Below are positions 57,217 through 64,000 of a DNA stretch of 64,000 nt, piece after piece. The notes under the pieces were generated by a model. It had not been told where the DNA came from. It worked only from the letters and a program-made list of their open reading frames with translations, and searched no databases. Numbering within the stretch: the first letter of the stretch is position 1; each line of letters opens with the position of its first letter. The position numbers were made by a program, and so were the translations under genes. This DNA is from Pontimicrobium aquaticum. Lineage in GTDB: Bacteria; Bacteroidota; Bacteroidia; Flavobacteriales; Flavobacteriaceae. The DNA is taken from NCBI RefSeq assembly GCF_005047595.1, contig NZ_SUPL01000001.1, forward strand, positions 496,001-560,000, given 5' to 3'.

Positions 57217-57244
57217 AAAAAACCAGCTATATAGCTGGTTTTTT
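57217..57244. terminator. Perfect palindromic bidirectional terminator
   Basis: The 28-base stretch is self-complementary: AAAAAACCAGCTAT followed directly by its complement, with T-runs both ways. It lies 24 bases past the stop of the BON-LysM gene. Confidence 0.85.
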
Positions 57245-57267
57245 ATTTTTTATATATTAATCTAAGT

Positions 57268-57756
57268 CTAGTCCTCCATATGAGGTATACGCAATACTTG
57301 ACCTGGATAAATTAAATCTGAGTCTTTTAGCATTGGCTTGTTTGCTTCAAAAATTACAGGATATTTCATTGCATTTCCGTAAAATTTCTTGGCAATTTTA
57401 CCCAAAGTATCACCACTTACAACCGTATGGAACTGTGCTTCTGGTTCTACATTTTCAACTGTCATTTGGTCATTTACTGTTGCTATTCCATTAGAGTTTC
57501 CAACAACCAACACCACTTTTTCTTTTGTTGCTTGGTCGTAGGCAGCTCCTCTAATTCTTGCCGTATCACCTTCAACGTGAATATCTAAATTTTCTACCTC
57601 TAATTGCAAGTCTTTTACAGTTTGCATCATGTGTGCTGCTGCAGTTGCTTCTGCTTTCTTTTTTGCTTCTAATGCTTCGGCCGCTTCTTCGGCTTCCGTT
57701 TTTCCAATTCCAAAAACTTTTGCTCCTGCATTTTTAATAAATGAAAATATTCCCAT
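57268..57756 (-). CDS. BON-LysM protein (Kbp/YgaU-like)
   Basis: 162 residues with the Kbp architecture: an N-terminal BON domain (about 50-105; VKDLQLEVENLDIHVEGDTARIRGAAYDQATKEKVVLVVGN) and a C-terminal LysM (about 110-160; FHTVVSGDTLGKIAKKFYGNAMKYPVIFEANKP). It begins MGIFSFIKNAGAKVFG with no cleavable signal peptide. E. coli Kbp binds potassium in the cytoplasm under stress; the same role here is inference. Confidence 0.88.
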   Translation of the reverse strand: MGIFSFIKNAGAKVFGIGKTEAEEAAEALEAKKKAEATAAAHMMQTVKDLQLEVENLDIHVEGDTARIRGAAYDQATKEKVVLVVGNSNGIATVNDQMTVENVEPEAQFHTVVSGDTLGKIAKKFYGNAMKYPVIFEANKPMLKDSDLIYPGQVLRIPHMED

Positions 57757-57894
57757 TGTCTTATTGTTTTAAAGTTGTTATAAATGATTTATTATAAAGT
57801 TCTTAAAATGTTATTGAAACTCCAATTATTGTTAATAACTCTATGTGTGTGTGTTTTAGACACCTTATTTTATTTCTGGTCACATAAAAAATAG

Positions 57895-57930
57895 AAACTG
57901 CTTAGACACCATAATGCATCTAAGCAGTTT
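57895..57930 (-). terminator. Intrinsic terminator after the basic-tailed lipoprotein gene
   Basis: Arms AAACTGCTTAGA and TCTAAGCAGTTT with a 12-base loop. On the minus strand it is followed by CTATTTTTTATG. It lies 26 bases past the stop at 57957. Confidence 0.7.
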
Positions 57931-57956
57931 TAAAACTAAAATAACCAACCAAAATT

Positions 57957-58880
57957 TTAGTTTCTTGTATTAACCCTAGGGTTGTCTTTCTTTATTGTTT
58001 TTTGTTTACGCTTTTTTTGAGATTTATCTTTTTTGCTATTTGTTGTTCTCATATACTCTATGTATCCTCTTCCTTCAAACTCGTAATACGTTCCAGAAGT
58101 TGAATGATACAGTTCTATTCGCGCATCATTTATAACGTTTAACTCGAAATATTCATTGTCAAAATAATCGTAATCTAATGTTAAAGTTTTTAAATAGTCG
58201 TTATTTACTACATCTTGTACACCATACTTTCCAGAGTAATCCCAATAAATATTATTAACGTTACTTACGTTTTCATCTTGCGAACTTCTAAAATCTGAAT
58301 CGTCACCACCAGATAAAAACTGTAAATAGTTTTCGTAATCAAATTCATTTAAAACACCTACATCACTTGTATATGTTTTTTCCCAAGCTTCGTATTCCTG
58401 TAAGAAATAATGAATGTTATCATAGAACACAAAATCGTAATCGAATGTGTTACGCTGGTAGCCATGCAGAAAGTATGAGGTATCGTTGTTTGGATTGTAC
58501 AACTCGATGGTATTTGAGTCTATTAAATACACATCAAACGTATTAAAACCGTCAACATCATGGTCAACATCTAATACCATATCGTAAGTTCCGTAGCTTC
58601 CAACCGGAATACCAAAACCGTTTCCTTGACTACCAATACCAACTAGATTGTTATTGGCATAAAGTGTACCATTTCTAAACGATACTGTAAACGCTATTTG
58701 TAAAAAGGGTGTTTCTCCTAAGCCAACAGTTTGATTTACATCTATGTACCAAAGCTCATGAGAATTTAATACACTGTGTAAGGATGTTGATGGTTCGTCA
58801 TCAATAATAACTTCTGTATAACAAGAAGTAAACAATAGTGCGACTATCGCAAATCCTGAAAGTAATTTTAAAGTCTTCAT
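57957..58880 (-). CDS. Lipoprotein of unknown function with strongly basic C-terminal tail
   Basis: 307 residues from the ATG at 58880 (another ATG two codons earlier). The signal peptide ends LLFTSCYTE. Residues 30-265 are rich in Tyr, Asp and Asn and look beta-structured (VSFRNGTLYANNNLVGIGSQGNGFGI). The last 30 residues are very basic (KKDKSQKKRKQK region). I recognise no catalytic motif. Some relatives may be named after nucleotidyltransferases in databases, perhaps through the nearby nadD, but the sequence gives no support for that. It is single, with its own terminator. Confidence 0.7.
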   Translation of the reverse strand: MKTLKLLSGFAIVALLFTSCYTEVIIDDEPSTSLHSVLNSHELWYIDVNQTVGLGETPFLQIAFTVSFRNGTLYANNNLVGIGSQGNGFGIPVGSYGTYDMVLDVDHDVDGFNTFDVYLIDSNTIELYNPNNDTSYFLHGYQRNTFDYDFVFYDNIHYFLQEYEAWEKTYTSDVGVLNEFDYENYLQFLSGGDDSDFRSSQDENVSNVNNIYWDYSGKYGVQDVVNNDYLKTLTLDYDYFDNEYFELNVINDARIELYHSTSGTYYEFEGRGYIEYMRTTNSKKDKSQKKRKQKTIKKDNPRVNTRN

Positions 58881-58978
58881 AAGCATTTCTTTTAATGTTA
58901 TACTTAGTCGCTTTCAAATTACATGCCAAAAACATAAGCTCCTGTTTATCAGTACTTATGTAAACTTATTATTTTACG

Positions 58979-58986
58979 TATTTTTG
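58979..58986 (+). promoter_or_regulatory. -7 promoter element for gpsA
   Basis: TATTTTTG, an exact TAnnTTTG match 22 bases before the gpsA ATG. Confidence 0.55.
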
Positions 58987-59008
58987 AATACTCAAATTAA
59001 AAATTTTT

Positions 59009-60010
59009 ATGGCGTCAGATTTAAAATATGCAGTGTTTGGAGGCGGAAGTTGGGCAACTGCTATTGTAAAAATGTTATGTGAAAATTTAGATGAAGTTGG
59101 TTGGTACATGCGCAACGAACAAGCCATTGACTATATTAAAAAATACCAACACAACCCAAGTTATTTAAGCTCTGTTGAGTTTCATTTAGAACAACTCAAA
59201 CTTAGTAACGATATTAATGAAACAGCCGCTTATGCTGATGTGTTGATTTTTGTCATTCCATCAGCTTTTATTCATGACGAATTAAAAAAGTTAACTATTG
59301 ATATTTCTGATAAAATAGTGGTTTCCGCTGTAAAAGGAATTATTCCAGAAACCGGTTTGCTACTTGGTGAACATCTTCATGATTTTTATAATATATCTTT
59401 TGAAAATATTGCGGTAATTGCTGGACCATGTCATGCTGAAGAAGTTGCTTTAGAACGCTTATCGTATTTAACCATTTCGTGTGCTGATGCAAACAAGGCA
59501 CAAGCTATAGCTAGTGCTTTGAATAGTGATTATATTAAAACCAAGATTAGCGACGATATTATTGGCACCGAATATGCTGTGATGCTTAAAAATATTTATG
59601 CCATAGCAGCAGGCATAGCACATGGTTTGGGTTATGGTGATAACTTCCAGAGTGTGTTAATGAGTAATGCCATTCGTGAAATGAAGCGTTTTATTAAAAA
59701 AATGCATAAAATGAAACGTAACATTAATAACTCTGCCTATTTAGGTGATTTATTAGTAACAGGTTACTCGGTGTTTTCTAGAAACCGTATGTTTGGTAAC
59801 ATGATTGGTAAAGGTTATACTGTAAAATCTGCACAAATGGAAATGAGCATGGTGGCAGAAGGTTACTATGCTACTAAAAGTGCGCATTTGCTTAACGAGA
59901 AAAACAAAAAGAAAACGAGACTGCCCATTATAAATGCAGTCTATGCTATTTTATACGAAGGTAAAGACGCTAAAAAAGAGTTTAAAAAACTGACTGAGAA
60001 GTTGGATTAA
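59009..60010 (+). CDS. gpsA: Glycerol-3-phosphate dehydrogenase (NAD(P)+)
   Basis: 333 residues. The Rossmann motif is GGGSWATAI (11-19), followed by NDINETAAYADVLIFVIPSAF, VVSAVKGI, the active-site Lys in MLKNIYAIAAGIAHGLGYGDN, and GDLLVTGYSVFSRNRMFG with the substrate loop. It reduces dihydroxyacetone phosphate to make sn-glycerol-3-phosphate for phospholipids. It is the last clearly core gene before the accessory-looking stretch. Confidence 0.95.
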   Translation: MASDLKYAVFGGGSWATAIVKMLCENLDEVGWYMRNEQAIDYIKKYQHNPSYLSSVEFHLEQLKLSNDINETAAYADVLIFVIPSAFIHDELKKLTIDISDKIVVSAVKGIIPETGLLLGEHLHDFYNISFENIAVIAGPCHAEEVALERLSYLTISCADANKAQAIASALNSDYIKTKISDDIIGTEYAVMLKNIYAIAAGIAHGLGYGDNFQSVLMSNAIREMKRFIKKMHKMKRNINNSAYLGDLLVTGYSVFSRNRMFGNMIGKGYTVKSAQMEMSMVAEGYYATKSAHLLNEKNKKKTRLPIINAVYAILYEGKDAKKEFKKLTEKLD

Positions 60011-60061
60011 CACTTAATTTTGTAAGAATTTTATTTAAATTTACAGAAATACATATAATGT

Positions 60062-60085
60062 AGATAAACGCAATTGTGTTTATCT
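60062..60085. repeat. Near-perfect 24-bp palindrome at the left edge of the cassette region
   Basis: Arms AGATAAACGCAA and TTGTGTTTATCT are complementary except for one G-T pair and have no loop. It lies between gpsA and the WD40-like lipoprotein gene, just before the GTTGGCGG flank. The sequence lacks the terminator T-run. Confidence 0.6.
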
Positions 60086-60089
60086 GTAC

Positions 60090-60103
60090 GTTGGCGGTAA
60101 TTA
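60090..60103 (+). repeat. Left inverted flank (GTTGGCGGTAATTA) of the WD40-like unit
   Basis: Its complement TAATTACCGCCAAC matches the sequence at 61021-61034 at 12 of 14 positions, so the WD40-like gene is bracketed by inverted copies. Confidence 0.55.
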
Positions 60104-60117
60104 AAACAAATTAAACT

Positions 60118-61023
60118 TTGAGAAATCACATAATTAAATTTTCAGTGCTAGTATTCGTAATATTATTAAATGCTTGCAAAACTGAGAAATCGAAAACAAA
60201 AGAGAATGATTTTTCGACCACGGAAAGTCCTTATCTTGGTCAAAAGCCGCCTGGTTTAATACCAGAACCTTTTGCCCCTGGATTAGTTACAACTTTGAAT
60301 TGGGAAATTGATGGTGTTTTTACGCCTGACCTTAAAGAGTTTTATTTCATCAGAGAAGTTGGAGAAAAAGAGGAAGATAAAAAAATGGAATTTGTGGTCA
60401 TTCAATATAAAAACAACCAATGGCAGGATTTTGTTATATCACCAAGGGTTGGACAACCTTTCATATCTCCCGATGGAAAAAAAATGCACTTGGGCAGAAG
60501 GTATAAAGAACGTATTGGTACTGGTTGGTCGGAGATAAAAAAACTTGACACCGTATTTATGAAGATTCCTATTATGAGACTTACAGCTTCAGCCAATGGA
60601 ACTTATGTTTTCGATGAAATGTCGGAACAAGGTAATCTGCGTTACTCTCGATTAATAGACGGAAAACGTGAAGAACCCAAATCATTCGGAAAACAAATTA
60701 ACACTGGAAAATCAAACGCTCATCCTTTTATTGCACCTGATGAGTCTTACATTCTTTGGGATGGCAGACGAGATAGCGGATATGGCAATGCTGATATCTA
60801 CGTCAGCTTTCGACAAAAAGATGGTTCATGGAGTGAAGCAATTAACCTAGGTGAAAAGATAAACACTGAAGCGTCAGAATATGGTGCAAGTGTAACACCA
60901 GACGGAAAATATCTGTTTTTTAACAGAAATGTTGGTAAAGTAAAACCAACTGACAAATATGAGAATACGGATATGTTCTGGGTGGATGCTCAGGTTATTG
61001 AAACGCTAAGACCAAAAAAATAA
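60118..61023 (+). CDS. WD40/PD40-like beta-propeller lipoprotein
   Basis: 301 residues with a lipoprotein signal (lipobox LLNACK) and a TTG start. PD40-type blades like TolB are visible (GVFTPDLKEFYFIREV, PFISPDGKKMHLGRRY, PFIAPDESYILWDGRRDSGYGNADIYVSFRQKDGSWSEAINLGEKINTEASEYGASVTPDGKYLFF). It is probably a periplasmic or surface binding protein of unknown ligand. It is the first of three single-gene units in the repeat-rich zone and lies between inverted TTGGCGGT/ACCGCCAA flanks, the right copy starting with the gene's own stop codon. Confidence 0.82.
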   Translation: MRNHIIKFSVLVFVILLNACKTEKSKTKENDFSTTESPYLGQKPPGLIPEPFAPGLVTTLNWEIDGVFTPDLKEFYFIREVGEKEEDKKMEFVVIQYKNNQWQDFVISPRVGQPFISPDGKKMHLGRRYKERIGTGWSEIKKLDTVFMKIPIMRLTASANGTYVFDEMSEQGNLRYSRLIDGKREEPKSFGKQINTGKSNAHPFIAPDESYILWDGRRDSGYGNADIYVSFRQKDGSWSEAINLGEKINTEASEYGASVTPDGKYLFFNRNVGKVKPTDKYENTDMFWVDAQVIETLRPKK

Positions 61024-61034
61024 CTACCGCCAAT
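61021..61034 (-). repeat. Right inverted flank (TAACTACCGCCAAT) of the WD40-like unit
   Basis: Pairs with 60090-60103 at 12 of 14 positions. The first three bases are the stop codon of the WD40-like gene. Confidence 0.55.
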
Positions 61035-61041
61035 AATGGCT

Positions 61042-61126
61042 ATAAGTAATTGCTTGTTCTCGCCTACTTCTGAAAATCCTCGCGGATTTTCTATTTGGTT
61101 TGTATTTTGCTAAATTAGGTGCTTAA
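61042..61126. repeat. Dispersed intergenic repeat, copy 1, with hairpin
   Basis: About 85 bases nearly identical in their last 63 bases (CTACTT to GCTTAA) to copy 2 at 62070-62153; the first 28 bases match at 20 positions. The core is a perfect hairpin GAAAATCC-TCGC-GGATTTTC (61072-61091). It lies between the WD40-like and DUF6624 genes and encodes no plausible peptide. Confidence 0.8.
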
Positions 61127-61182
61127 AACACGCAACAAACCATATACAAATACGCCCTACATAATTTGACATAACCAACAAA

Positions 61183-62046
61183 ATGAAATTAAAAACTTAC
61201 ACTTTTAGCTTACTTATCATATTTCTGATTTCATGCAATAACGAAAACAAATATATTCCGAATGGATTAACAAAACTGACAGAAAAGGAACTAATTGATA
61301 GAGCCAGAAATAAAGAAATTCTGGACATCCAAAATATTACTTATAAAAATGAGAATGGAGAAATATTAACTCTGGATTCAATTAAAAAAATTCCTAATCA
61401 AGAAAATTGGGCATATGATAGATATGTAGATAAAAATGGAATTGTAAGGGAAATGATTTTAAGAAAGGCTACTCAAAAAGATGGGGAGCTTTTAATAAAA
61501 TTACAACAAGCGTACAATTATGTACCCATAAAAATTATAAACATCGATTGTCAAAAAAAAGCTGAAATTTTGGAAGAAATACATTCGCTGGATCAGAATA
61601 TGAGATTAACTGATAATCTCAGCGATATTGACCCTAAAATAGACAAACAAAATTTAATTAAAGTTGTAAGTCTGATTGAAAATTGTGGAATGCCAACAAA
61701 AAAAGATGTGACCAAAAAACAGATGAATGCTATTTGGTTGGTATTCCAACACGCGGACAACATCAATCGAAAAAAATATTTCCCTTTATTAAAAAAATCA
61801 GCTGAAATGGGAGATTTAGACAAAAGTAGTATTGCCTTGATGGAAGATAGAATTTTAATGTTTGATGGAAAACCCCAAGTATATGGCTCACAAATTACCC
61901 AAAATAGAGAAACTAAAAAATGGGAATTATATAATCTTGAAAAACCCGAATTTGTTGATAGAAGGAGAGCTAAAGTTGGATTAGGTAGTTTAAAAGAGTA
62001 TTTGAAAAATTGGAATATTGAATTTAATGTTGAACAATTTAAATAA
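61183..62046 (+). CDS. DUF6624-type lipoprotein
   Basis: 287 residues with a lipoprotein signal (lipobox LISCNN). The C-terminal part has WLVFQHADNINRKKYFPLLKKSAEMGDLDKSSIALMEDRILMFDGKPQVYGSQI, which matches the DUF6624 core (ALMEDRI..GKPQ.YGSQ). The N-terminal third is a separate domain I cannot assign. The function is unknown. It is the second single-gene unit, with a repeat copy on each side. Confidence 0.75.
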   Translation: MKLKTYTFSLLIIFLISCNNENKYIPNGLTKLTEKELIDRARNKEILDIQNITYKNENGEILTLDSIKKIPNQENWAYDRYVDKNGIVREMILRKATQKDGELLIKLQQAYNYVPIKIINIDCQKKAEILEEIHSLDQNMRLTDNLSDIDPKIDKQNLIKVVSLIENCGMPTKKDVTKKQMNAIWLVFQHADNINRKKYFPLLKKSAEMGDLDKSSIALMEDRILMFDGKPQVYGSQITQNRETKKWELYNLEKPEFVDRRRAKVGLGSLKEYLKNWNIEFNVEQFK

Positions 62047-62069
62047 AAAAACTTAGTAGAACAACGTTT

Positions 62070-62153
62070 ATAATTCATTGCTAATACTCATCTACTTACG
62101 AAAATCCTCGCGGATTTTCTATTCGGTTTGTATTTACTAAATTAAGTGCTTAA
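62070..62153. repeat. Dispersed intergenic repeat, copy 2, with hairpin
   Basis: Counterpart of 61042-61126 in the same orientation. The identical hairpin is at 62100-62119, and the flanking sequence (CTATT-GGTTTGTATTT-CTAAATTA-GTGCTTAA) is conserved with a few changes and a one-base gap. It lies between the DUF6624 and PdxH-like genes. Confidence 0.8.
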
Positions 62154-62219
62154 TCAAAGGTTAGTACACTTTTTTTGTTACGTAACCTACAAGCTAAAAA
62201 ACACAATGTTAAAATTAAA

Positions 62220-62801
62220 ATGAGTAAAACAAAACAACCTATATCGCTGTTCTCTGAGTGGTTTCAAAAGGAACTTAATCTAACTAAAGTACAAATTCCC
62301 ACAGCAGTTTGCTTATCAACAATCGGAATTGACAATTTTCCAAATGCTAGATTTGTTTCGTTTAAAGAAATAATTAATGACTCTTTTATTCTTACTGGAT
62401 CTTTAAACTCAAGAAAAGGAATTGAAATCAAAAATAATGATAAGGTTGCACTAACTTTTTGGTGGACAAAAACTGAAAGACAAATTAGAATACAAGGAAT
62501 AGCAACCGAAATAAACAAACAACTTGCAAACAAATATTTTAGTGAGCGAAGTAAAAAGTCTAAAGCAGTTTCTTCCATTTGTGAACAAGGAAAAGAAATT
62601 GACAATATGGAAAGACTGGAAAAACAAATATTGAGAAAAGTGGCAGAAGATAAAAATATTCCAAGACCTAAAAACTGGGGCGGAGTTTCAATCAAACCTT
62701 TAAGAATCGAATTTATGGAATTCAAAAAAACAAGATTCCACGACAGAAAATTATTTGAATTTGATAATGGCGAATGGAATATGAAGCAAATTCAACCGTA
62801 A
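62220..62801 (+). CDS. Pyridoxamine 5'-phosphate oxidase-like flavoprotein (PdxH family)
   Basis: 193 residues from ATG at 62220. FMN and PLP binding features are present: ARFVSFKEI, LTGSLNSRKGIEIKNNDKVALTFWW, ERQIRIQGIA, YFSERSKKSKAVSSICEQGKEI and the terminal RFHDRKLFEF with the Arg-x-His pair. It would oxidise pyridoxamine or pyridoxine phosphate to PLP using oxygen. It sits alone among accessory-looking genes, so a second copy of a housekeeping pdxH or an unrelated substrate is possible. The longer frame from 62175 was rejected because its extra codons have no family match. Confidence 0.85.
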   Translation: MSKTKQPISLFSEWFQKELNLTKVQIPTAVCLSTIGIDNFPNARFVSFKEIINDSFILTGSLNSRKGIEIKNNDKVALTFWWTKTERQIRIQGIATEINKQLANKYFSERSKKSKAVSSICEQGKEIDNMERLEKQILRKVAEDKNIPRPKNWGGVSIKPLRIEFMEFKKTRFHDRKLFEFDNGEWNMKQIQP

Positions 62802-62943
62802 AAAACCACTACTAACAAGAACGTGTAAGCGCAATAACAACAAAAAATTTAGTTGGTTTAAAATAAAGCTAAACTCGTTTTGGCTAAATACCTAAAATTA
62901 TCATAAATATTGCATTTTGTTTTTTCATTTCTAAGCAATTGAT

Positions 62944-62951
62944 TAGTTTTG
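62944..62951 (+). promoter_or_regulatory. -7 promoter element for the TetR gene
   Basis: TAGTTTTG, an exact TAnnTTTG match 17 bases before the TetR start codon. A possible TTTTG at 62915-62919 lies slightly far for -33. Confidence 0.55.
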
Positions 62952-62968
62952 TAAAGTTATAGTAATTT

Positions 62969-63535
62969 ATGGCTAGAAAGAAAGAATATAAAGAAGAGGA
63001 GGTTATAGAAAAGGCAATGGATTTGTTTTGGCGTAATGGATACGAAAGTACTTCTGTTAGAATGCTAGAAAAAGAAATGGGAATTAACCAGTTTTCAATC
63101 TACTCTAGTTTTGGAAATAAAAAAGGGGTGTTCTTAAAAAGCCTAAACTGCTACAAAAAAAAAGCTAAGCTAGAATTAATAGATAAACTTAAAAATTCTT
63201 CTGATGGAATAGAATCAATTAAGCAGTATTTCTATGATTTTATTAATTTCTCTAAAGATATACAACTTAATAAAGGGTGTTTAATAACAAACACCGTAAA
63301 TGAATTAGGGGAAAAAGCTGACAAGGAAATTATTTCTGAAATTTTAAATTTTGCTGCAAGTGTTAAAAAAGTATTTATACAAAAATTAGAATCTAACAGT
63401 TTAAAGACAACAAAAACAATTAATAAGCAAGCAAATTACTTAATGATATCATTACAAGGATTATCTGTTGCCTCAAAAATGTTTGACCAAGAACAGTTAA
63501 ATGATTTCATAGAAAGTACTTTCAAAAATTTATAA
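62969..63535 (+). CDS. TetR/AcrR-family repressor
   Basis: 188 residues. An N-terminal helix-turn-helix (about 1-55: EEEVIEKAMDLFWRNGYESTSVRMLEKEMGINQFSIYSSFGNKKGVFLKSL) is followed by a helical ligand-binding domain (KGCLITNTVNELGEKADKEI) of the type seen in regulators of oxidative or electrophile stress. A perfect palindrome lies in the 61 bases between it and the AhpD-like gene, so it probably represses that gene, and perhaps itself. Confidence 0.93.
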   Translation: MARKKEYKEEEVIEKAMDLFWRNGYESTSVRMLEKEMGINQFSIYSSFGNKKGVFLKSLNCYKKKAKLELIDKLKNSSDGIESIKQYFYDFINFSKDIQLNKGCLITNTVNELGEKADKEIISEILNFAASVKKVFIQKLESNSLKTTKTINKQANYLMISLQGLSVASKMFDQEQLNDFIESTFKNL

Positions 63536-63552
63536 CTTTTTTTTATAATATA

Positions 63553-63570
63553 ACTAAGCGTATGCTTAGT
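63553..63570. promoter_or_regulatory. Candidate TetR operator (ACTAAGC-GTAT-GCTTAGT)
   Basis: Perfect 7-base arms with a 4-base spacer, 17 bases past the TetR stop and 26 bases before the AhpD-like start. The 18-base size and position are typical for a TetR dimer site. Confidence 0.65.
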
Positions 63571-63596
63571 ATTAATAATTCAAATAAATAATAATT

Positions 63597-64000
63597 ATGA
63601 GTATCACAAAAACAATGGATTTAAAACCCAAGACTATTGAAAATGCAGATGCAATTTCGAGTCAAATTTTAGAAGCAACACAAAAGAAATTAGGATTAAT
63701 TCCTAATATGTATGCAGGTATGGCTAACAACACTGCTTTATTAGATGGTTATGCATTTGCTTATAACTCTTTTAGGGCTAATTCGGGATTTAACTCACAA
63801 GAACAAGAGGTAATATTTTTATCGATAGCATTTGAAAACAATTGCGAATATTGTATGGCTGCACACAGCTTTGTTGGTGACAACATGACTAATGTACCAA
63901 TTGAAGTTACCAATGCAATAAGGGACAACTCAGAAATTCCAGATGATAAACTTAAAGCATTAAGCGTGTTTTCAAGAATAATTACAAAAAAGAGAGGGTT
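63597..64000 (+). CDS. AhpD-like carboxymuconolactone decarboxylase-family protein (runs off right edge)
   Basis: 134 residues are seen; the C-terminus lies outside the window. The peroxidase-type motif is ENNCEYCMAAHSFVG (Cys83, Cys86, His90), characteristic of AhpD-like alkylhydroperoxidases, which reduce peroxides through a CxxC thiol pair. The upstream palindrome and TetR gene suggest induction by a signal such as an electrophile or peroxide. It starts 61 bases after the TetR stop. A full assignment of the end is not possible. Confidence 0.88.
   Translation, partial: MSITKTMDLKPKTIENADAISSQILEATQKKLGLIPNMYAGMANNTALLDGYAFAYNSFRANSGFNSQEQEVIFLSIAFENNCEYCMAAHSFVGDNMTNVPIEVTNAIRDNSEIPDDKLKALSVFSRIITKKRG

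Noticed and set aside
62177-62186. 10-bp palindrome GTTACGTAAC before the PdxH-like gene
   Set aside because: Ten bases of palindrome are expected by chance in DNA this A/T-rich, and it has no partner nearby.
60011-62219. Canonical integron attC sites at the gene joints
   Set aside because: The joints do not show matched RYYYAAC and GTTRRRY ends (GTTGGCG does not fit GTTRRRY), and no integrase gene is in the window, so I report only cassette-like layout, not an integron.
62853-62873. Third copy of the dispersed repeat after the PdxH-like gene
   Set aside because: Only TTGGTTT and GCTAAA at similar spacing resemble the repeat; the hairpin is absent, so it is too weak to call.

Overview
The window is low-GC, gene-dense DNA from a member of the Flavobacteriaceae (Bacteroidota). 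Five things point there: signal peptides ending in Ala-Gln, several CarboxypepD_reg/TonB-dependent receptors, type IX secretion (T9SS) proteins with PorZ, a short AtpC in an isolated atpDC pair, and the Bacteroidota promoter element TAnnTTTG ahead of many genes. I cannot name the species. No gene-free stretch exceeds 300 bp, and I see no rRNA, tRNA, CRISPR array, transposase or integrase.

Left part (1-15 kb). A patatin-like gene, cut by the window edge, sits behind uvrC. Divergent from uvrC is a tight run: retropepsin-like protease (RimB type), RimK glutamate ligase, an AstE/AspA-type zinc acylase and formyl-THF cyclo-ligase. The minus strand then carries ileS-dksA-like-lspA, radA with a pseudo-esterase, and panC-panD-flippase.

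15-26 kb. The plus strand carries a GT5 protein with only the N-terminal half, a DUF4270 lipoprotein and glmS. A TonB receptor with its SGNH lipoprotein and then atpD-atpC follow. Strong hairpin terminators close the last two units.

26-54 kb is mixed housekeeping and envelope functions. It has a sodium/solute symporter, a UmuC-UmuD pair in C-then-D order, an M61 peptidase, and a zinc ribbon/DUF2975/XRE operon. A MocR regulator is divergent from a TonB receptor across a perfect palindrome. Next come a JmjC-like cupin protein, recX, a large T9SS cargo protein, the porZ-recO-TonB receptor operon, gdhA, a THC0290_0291-type outer-membrane protein, a Cys/Met-metabolism PLP enzyme, a cation/proton antiporter, DinB, an ArsC-like protein and a FemAB-like acyltransferase.

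54-60 kb holds the yicC-gmk-nadD operon, envelope lipoproteins, a BON-LysM protein and gpsA.

60-64 kb looks accessory. Three single-gene units (WD40-like lipoprotein, DUF6624 lipoprotein, PdxH-like oxidase), all in one orientation, are separated by related non-coding repeats containing a conserved hairpin. The first unit is also bracketed by an inverted TTGGCGGT/ACCGCCAA pair. I regard this cassette-like layout as the most interesting feature. The window ends with a TetR gene, a perfect 18-bp palindrome and an AhpD-like gene cut by the edge.
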